The notes under the pieces were generated by a model. That model had not been told where the DNA came from. It did not search any database and was given only the letters and a program-made list of their open reading frames with translations. The position numbers were made by a program, and so were the translations under genes. 64,000 nucleotides of DNA from a virus. This document shows positions 35,901 to 44,900 of the stretch, piece after piece; position 1 is the first letter of the stretch; each line of letters begins with the position of its first letter. The stretch spans positions 1-64,000 of IMG/VR virus record IMGVR_UViG_3300042402_001868; one strand, 5' to 3'.

Positions 35901-38900
35901 ATTGAGTGATCAAACAAGCCAGGCAGCATTTTACCAAGTTCCAATCAACATAGAGAACAATCCGTTAAATGGCAATAGTGATGCATTTACCCTGGGTACT
36001 ATTCGCACACACTACGAATCAATCTGCGAAAATTTAATCACGTTAACTGGCACAATTAACGGTGCAAACAACACACGTGACCTAGGCGCAATTGGACCCT
36101 ACGGGTTAATTATTCTGCAACAAAGTAGTCCGTTGACCTTGGCAGGATATTTTAACCGTAGCAAAGAATACAATATTTTTGCTTCATTACAATATAACTC
36201 ACGCGAATATCAAAAGTTCAAAGACCTGTTGATGAACGAAGTTACTAACTTAACTTTATACACAGAAACTCCTGCAGAGATATTGGTAGAAGCAATGGCC
36301 AACATCACACTGGGACGACTAGAATCTAATCCATTCTACTGGTCAGACATGGTGCCATCTGGATCAGTATACATTGAAAACAAATACACAGTGAGTTTGA
36401 TCACGACTAATGTATTTGATACTGTGCAAGTTTACAATTACACGTCGTCTAACTATCTAGGATTGTTGGTTTACAAAAACAATGAGTTGTTGACTCGTGG
36501 GTTTGACTATACAGTGGCTACAGATGGCCCGCGAATCACAATACTAACACCATTGGCTGTTGGTGATGTCATTGCCATCCAAGAATATTCAGCCACCTAT
36601 GGCAACTTTGTTCCTAACACTCCTACCAAGATGGGATTGTACCCGTCTTTCCGTCCAGTAATAACCACAATTAATGCCACATCTGGTCCCCGACTGGTTA
36701 TTGTTGGCCATGACGGCAGCCAAACTCCGGTTTTTGGCGATGTTCGAGATCAAGTATTACTTGAATTTGAAACACGTATTTTTAATAATTTAAAACTAGA
36801 TGGTAATCCTGTGCCAATTAACGTCAGTGACGTAATACCAGGACAGTTCCGTAGCACTGGATATTCGTCGGCAGAAATTAATGATATATTAAATGTAGAT
36901 TTCTTAAGCTATGTTGGATGGAACAAGTTAGATTACAACACACAAAATTACATTGCAAGCAATGAGTTCTCGTGGAACTACAGCGGCTCTCAAAACAAAT
37001 TGACCACAAGTCAAAATCTAATTGGATCTTGGCGCGGCATCTACAAATATTTTTATGACACCCAAGACCCTGCTAAAACTCCGTGGGAGATGTTGGGATT
37101 CAGTATTAGACCATCATGGTGGAATGATGTTTACGGGCCAGGGCCATACACATCAGAAAACATGGTGTTATGGGATGACCTAGAAGCAGGTATTGTAGCT
37201 AACCCACAGGGATCGTATGTACTTCCAGCATATATTCGTCCTAATCTTACGCAAGTAATACCAGTTGATAGTGAGGGTAATTTAGTAAGTCCATTTGAGT
37301 GTGTGGTCAGCAACTACAACGAAACAACATTTCAAAAGAGCTGGAGCACCGGGGACGGCAGTCCAGTTGAAGCGTCGTGGTGGAATTCAAGTGCATACCC
37401 GTTTGCTATCATGCGATTGTATGCATTAACTATTCCTGCTAAGTTTTACGCATTATACGCAGACAGAGACTTATATCGCTACCAAGCTGAGTTTGGGCAA
37501 TTTCTTTACAATGATCGATATCGTCTAGATGCCAATGGTATACAAGTATATGGTAATGGCACAAGCAAAGCCAGTTTTATCAACTGGATTGTGGACTATA
37601 ATCGTGTTACTGGCATAAACAGTACCACGGCTCTTGAAGCAAATCTTGCTAGCATTGACGTTCGCTTGTGCTATAGGTTAGCTAGTTTTACTGACAAACA
37701 GTATATTAAATTATACACTGAAAAATCTAGCCCTAATAGCTTGAATGCAACATTGATGATTCCCGATGAAAGTTATGATCTGTTGTTGTACAAAAATCAA
37801 CCGTTTGATCGGTTGATTTACAGTTCAGTTGTGATACAAATTGTTGAAGGCGGCTATGCTGTTTACGGATATTCAACTACCCAACCTTACTTTGATATTT
37901 TAGTAAGTCAATCAGCTGGCAGATTAAAACCATACACCGTCGGCGATGTTACTGTAAGGGTGCCCACAACATACACCAACACTGTGGCACAAGTTCCGTA
38001 TGGATATGTGTTTACAAATCAAACCAGCGTGTGTGATTTCTTGTTGAGTTACGGAAAACTATTAAATGAACAAGGGCTGGTATTTGATGATAGAGTCAAC
38101 GGTTACCAACTGGACTGGGATCAAATGGTTGTTGAGTTCTTGTACTGGAGTCAGCAAGGATGGGAAAACAATTGTTTGATCAATCTCAACCCATTGGCCA
38201 GTGCGTTAACAATTACAAAACCAGGCGCGGTAGTTGACAGCATTATTACACAAACTAGTGAAAATGTTATATTAGACCAAAACAAGCGTGAGTTGCCTAC
38301 TCGCAATATCAATATTGTGCGACTAGAGAACACATTGACGCTACAACCGCTAACCGACCAAAGTCTAAGTTTTGCTGATTTGCGTTTTACAAACTTTGAA
38401 CACATGATTGTGTTAAACAATCAAAGTGTGTTTGGAGATTTGATTTATGAACCTATTACCGGCGCTCGTCAGAGCAGATTGAACTTTGTTGGCATAACCA
38501 GCACCGAATGGAATGGAACTGTTGATGCCCAAGGCTTTATCTTGAACCAAGATAATGTTGAAGAATGGTCTGGGCTTAAAAAATACAGCAAAGGCCAAAT
38601 TGTCAAGTACAAGGATCAGTATTGGAGTGCCATGGTCATTGTTGATCCTAGCACGGAGTTTGATTTCAACAAGTGGTCCAAGAGCGACTATAGTCAAATT
38701 GAGTTAGGGTTGTTACCAAATATTGCTAACAAGGCAAATCAACTACAAAATTCATACAGTGTTAACACTGCCAATCTAGAAGGCGACAACGACTTGTTGA
38801 GTTATGGATTAATTGGATTCCGTCCACGTGAATACATGGCAGCATTGAATCTGGATGATGTTAGTCAGGTAAATGTTTACTCACAGTTCCTGGGCAGTAA

Positions 38901-41900
38901 AGGAACAATTCTTTCAGCAGAGCTGTTGAGCAATGCCAACCTTGGTAAAGAATCTGCAGACTATCAAATTTACGAAAACTGGGCAGTACAACGTGCAGTA
39001 TACGGCGCCAATGCTAACCGTAGCTTTGTTGAACTAAAATTAAATCGCGCACTACTAAGTGCCAACCCAAGTCTAGTACAGGTTATCCAACCCCAAGAAC
39101 AAAGCCAAGCTGATCAAACTATTTTCTTGAGCAATGTATGGCGACAGAGTTACAAGCTAACTTCGCCAGACTTCTTACCTACCACAATGACCGAAGTCAC
39201 AGACACCGCCTTACCAAGTGCGGGATATGTTAACCTTGAAGATGCTGATATCACCACATTTGATCTTGGCACAAGATCTACTATTGCTGCCAACTTAGGA
39301 TTGGTAAGTGTTGGTGCCACTGTTTGGGTAGCCAAAGTCAACAACTACGACTGGGACATTTATCGTTGTGTTAATATTCCTGGATTTATTGACCACGTGT
39401 GTGACAATTTGGATGGAACATCAATTGTAAACTTTACAAAACCACACGGCTTGTCTGTAGGCGATCGACTGATTATCAAGCAGTTTGATGTGAGAATTGA
39501 TGGCGTATATCGTGTGCTAACTGTTCAGGGCATTAACCGTGTTACTATTGCTTATACATTTACACCTGGAGGCCAAACAGTCATCAACGGCGTTGGCATT
39601 GGATTTACACTGCAAACTCAACGTGTTGCACAAGCCAGCGACATTATAAATTTACCTTACACAGATGATATTCAAACAGGTGCCAAAGTATGGGTAGACA
39701 ACGACGGCACGGGACATTGGCAAGTTTTACAAAAAGAAAACCAGTTCTCGGATGTTATTGAACTAGCACCAGTACTGCTAGATGCAACTGAAGCATATGG
39801 GCAAAGTGTTACCCAAGCTCGTAATCGTTTTGCCGCATTGGTAGGTAGTCCACGTTATGGATTCCCAACAGGTGCAGAGCAAGGTGCTGTGTATGTGTAT
39901 GTTAAAAACTACAGTGATCAATACGCACCAGTGAGTCCAGTGGCCAATGGCGATGCTATTTTAACACTTGACATAACTGGTGTGCGGGGATATGGTAATG
40001 CAGTAGACTTTGGCAATCAAACATGGGCAGTAGCAGGTGCCAGCAAAAGTCTAGGCCCGGCCAGCGAAGTTGATGTAGGATACGCCGCAGTAATTTACCG
40101 TGATCCAAGTCTTGGTGAGCCCGGTGTGATTCCTTATGTACAGTGGCAGTTGTTGATATCTCCTAACAATATCGAACCAGGCTTGTTTGGACACAGTGTG
40201 GCAATCAGCACAGACGAACGTTGGTTGTATGTTGGTGCTCCTGCTGCCAACAAAGTTTATGCATATGGACAGGTTGACTGGCAAGATCAGTTTGTCAAAG
40301 TAAGAGGCGACGGTGTTACCAAGACCTTTAACATATCTCAAACCATACAAATTAATGCTGCCACTCAGTTGCTTGTGACAGTAGACGGAACAGAGCAGGC
40401 TCTTGGTACAGACTATACAGTTGACAGCAGCCTGGCTGTAGTGACTTTTGCAACTGCACCAGCAGTTGGTGTTTTAGTTGACATTCATCGCTACAATCGT
40501 AAAAACATTGACGGCGGCAATTACTACAACGTTACAACTCCAACTACCTCTGGAGCAGGATCAGGTGCTGAGTTTACTATTAGACGAGTTCGAAATGAAG
40601 TAGGACAACCAGGTAGTGTTTCTGGCGGTGTAGGCGTCACATTTGGTGGTACCGGATATGCCGGCGGCGATACTATAACATTTGCACCAAGCAAATTTGG
40701 CGGTCAGGTAAACTTGATTTTAACCGTTAGCACGGTTGGATCAGGTGGATCAGTTGAGACCTTTACTATTGCATACGGCCCAGGGGGACTAACACTAACA
40801 ACTGTATTCTCATTAAACGAATTCTTCTTCACAGTTGATAACATTTATTCATTCTCTGTATATGTCAATGAGGTGTTGTATCGACCAGGTATTGATTATA
40901 CATTTAATACTGGAACTAAAGACATAACATTTGTAACAGTTCCTGCTGCCGGTACTTTAATCACAGTGCAAGCTCAGAGTTATTATGAATATGTTGACAC
41001 ACTAACCATTGCTGGACTGGCAGCCGATGCGCAATTTGGTTACAGCGTGACCACCACAGTTGATGGCCGCCAGGTCATGGTTGGTTGCAAAGACGAAGAC
41101 ATTGATGGCAAAGTTGATGCTGGCAGTGTGTATGTGTTTGATCGTAATGTCCAACGTTTCATATACGGAACTGATCCTAGTTCAACCATGTTCACAGTGT
41201 TAGGCACAGTGACTGCACCTGTGAGTGTTATAGTAAACAATGTGTTTTTGATAAACCAAACAGATAGCATTATTGGAGCACCAAACAGTTTCACAGTTGC
41301 TGGTAATGACATTACGATCAACTCGGATTTGCAAATTGGCGATGTAATTGATATTGAAACAAATCAATTTTCATTGATGCAACAAGTTATACAACAGACT
41401 GTGAATTCGTCTAGTGCGGTTGTTGACAACCCAATGGAGTTTACTAATTTTGGCCATGCTGTAGATATCTGTACATACAGTTGTAGTTTGTACATTGGTG
41501 CACCACAAGACAGTACCAACGGCTGGAAAGCTGGTAGTGTTCAACGCAACGTGAATCAAAGTAGAATATATGGCAGCACGGTAACATTAACCAAAGATCC
41601 TGTATTAACTCCTGGCGATACGTTACGAGTTAATAATCAAGATATTGAAATTTTATTCCCCACTGCTGAACAGACCAGTCTTCAGCGCCTGGCACAGTCT
41701 ATTACAGAAACTGTGCCAAACGTCGTGGCCAGTGTAGCCAATGGGTATTTGACCATTGCTGTGGCCAACACCACAGCCGCAGCCCCCACTAATAAACTTC
41801 AGGTGGCACCGGGTTCAGTGGGATCTGCGTTTGATGACATTGGATTTACTACATTTGTTTACACACAAAGTATTTACAGTCCTTACCCAGTAGATTTTGC

Positions 41901-44900
41901 AGGGTTTGGATCAAGTCTCAGCATAGATGATTCGGCTGTTAACCTAGTGGTAGGAGCACCTCGTGGTACATTATATTTGATCACAATCTTTGATGATGGC
42001 ACGACAGACTTTGATGAGAACAGCACAATCTTCTTCTCAGAAGTGGTACAAAGTGGAGCGGTGTACACATATGACTATCTGCGCAGTGCAAACGAAAGCG
42101 CAACCAATCCAGGCAAGTTTGTGTTTGGTTTACAAATAACTGACAGCAACATTTATTCATATGATGTGTTTGGCGCATCGGTAAGCTATGTTGACGGAGT
42201 GTTAATGGTTGGTGCATCAGGAAACGATGCTACGGCTGCCGACAGTTCGGGTTCTAATTATGGTCGTGTGTTTGTGTTTGAAAATGCCACTCGTACACCA
42301 GCTTGGACACCAATAAGAGTACAACAGCCAGTGGTAGATATTCGTCTGTTAAATTCAGTGTTCACATACGATGTACTAACCAGTGCAAGAACACAGCAAT
42401 TTGATTTCTTCGACCCACTACAAGGAAAAATCCTTGGAGCAGCCAAACAAAATATCAATTACATAAGTGCAATTGATCCAGCAGGGTATAATGTTGGCCC
42501 AGTTAACAATTTGGGCAATACTTGGCTGGGCGAACATGTAGGTCAAGTTTGGTGGGATATTAGCACAGTGAGATTTATTGATCCCAACCAAGATGATATC
42601 GTGTATGCAAGTCGTCGTTGGGGACAAGTGTTTCCGGGCAGTTCCATTGACATGTATCAATGGATTCAATCTAGTGTGCCGCCAGCAACATATACCGGCG
42701 AAGGTACACCGTTGAATGTTTACTCGTATACGGTGAGTACAAGATTAGGTATTGACGGTACGTTTAATACCTATTACTATTTCTGGGTCAAAGGACTTAC
42801 AACTGTTGCTACTCAACAAGGCAAGACGTTGTCTCCACAGACTGTGGCCAACTATATTGAAAATCCCAAAGCCAGTGGAATTGCATACATTGCTCCGGTG
42901 AATGCAAGTACTATAGCAATTTACAATGCCACGACAATCATTGAAGCAGAAGACACAGTGATCAGTGTTGAATTTGATCGCGAATATACCGATAATAATG
43001 TTCACGTTGAGTATGAGTTGATTGCTCAAGGCAAGTCGGATGCATTCCTGAGCACCAACTTGTACCGCAAACTGCAAGATAGTTTCTGTGGTGTTGACAC
43101 TGCTGGCAATTTAGTCCCAGATCCTACATTAAATGCCGCTGAACGTTACGGAGTACAGTTCCGTCCACGCCAGTCAATGTTTGTGGATCGCTTTGAAGCT
43201 CTAAAAAACTACATTGTGCGCACAAACAATGTGTTATCATTGTACCCAATTGTTGAGAATCGCAGTTTTGTGCTGTTAAATTCTAGCGAACCAGAGCCGC
43301 CATCAACGGCTGTTGGCGTTACGAATTGGAACATGCGTGTGGCCAACTTGGAAATTTTAAGTTTCCAAGATATCAATGCGGTGCCAATTGGTTACAAATA
43401 TTTGGTTGCCAGTGACAGCCGAAATAACGGACTATGGACCATTTACACAGTGCAATATGGCCAAGGTGTGTTGATCGGTGTAAAAGAGCTGGTGTTAACT
43501 CGTGTGCAAAACTACGACACTCGTAGATACTGGAGTTATGTCAATTGGTATCGACCAGGATATAACTCAAGTACCAAAATTATTGCTGAAGTTCCTAACT
43601 ACAGTGCATTGGCAGCAGTTAGTGTACCAATCGGATCTAGTGTAGAAGTTATTTCTAACGCTCAGGGTAAGTTTGAAATTTACTTGTTTACTGAACTTGG
43701 CTGGGAACGTGTGGGATTACAAGACGGCACAATTGAAATTTCTGCAGAAATTTATAACTATGCCCTGGGACGATTTGGATTTGACGTTGAAGTATTTGAT
43801 GCACAGTACTACGATCAAGAACCTGTGATTGAAACACGCAAGATTATTCAAGCCATCAATGAAGAATTGTTTATCGACGAACTTGCAATTGAACGTAACA
43901 AAGCATTGACCCTGATGTTTAACTTTGTGTTGAGTGAATTCTCTGCGCCTGAATGGTTGGTTAAAACATCACTGATTGATGTGGATCACAATATTCGTAA
44001 CCTAGAACCATTCCAAAACTATCGCCAGGACAATCAAGAGTTTGTGCTTGACTACATCCAAGAAGTCAAACCTTATCACGTGCAAATTCGTGAATTTAAC
44101 TTGTTGTACAACGGTCAAGATGCATACGCTGGCGACATAACTGACTTTGATGTGCCAGCATACTATAACACCAGTTTGGTTGTGCCACAATACACCAGTC
44201 CAATTTTGAATATTGATGATACTACTGATCCTCGTTATCAACAACCGTACTTGCATAGCACACATCAACAGGACAACACATTAAGTGATACGCCACCATC
44301 AAGCCTAGTATGGCAAGCATGGCCATATAGCCAATGGATCAACAATTACTTGTTGAATTTGCAAAGTATCAAGATGGTCACTGGCGGTAGCGGCTACACT
44401 GAAGCACCCACAGTCACACTCGATGGTGATGCAACAACACCGGCGATACTGCAAGCATTCCTAGGCCCAGTTACTGAGTCAGGCACAGCATCGGTATTGT
44501 ACATTGCAATCATCGATGCAGGTTCAGGATATTATGCAACACCCACTGTGGTGTTTAGCGGAGGCAATGGATCTGGTGCACAAGCATATGCAGTGATAGG
44601 TAATGATCTTGTTCGTAGTTTCCGCACAGTTATCAAATACGACCGATATCAATACCAAACAAATATTCTAACCTGGAACACAAACGGCACCTACGAAGAT
44701 GGTACGCTGGTTAGATATGACGATCAAGTTTGGAGAGCTGCCAGTACTGACTCAACAGCAGTAGTTGGGCCAACATTTAATTTAGATCAATGGCAATTGG
44801 TTCCTGCTAATGATCTTAGCGGTGTTGATCGTACCATGGGTTACTATGTGCCAGGTGTGAACGAGCCTGGAGTTGATTTACCTCTGCTGATTGACGGCAT

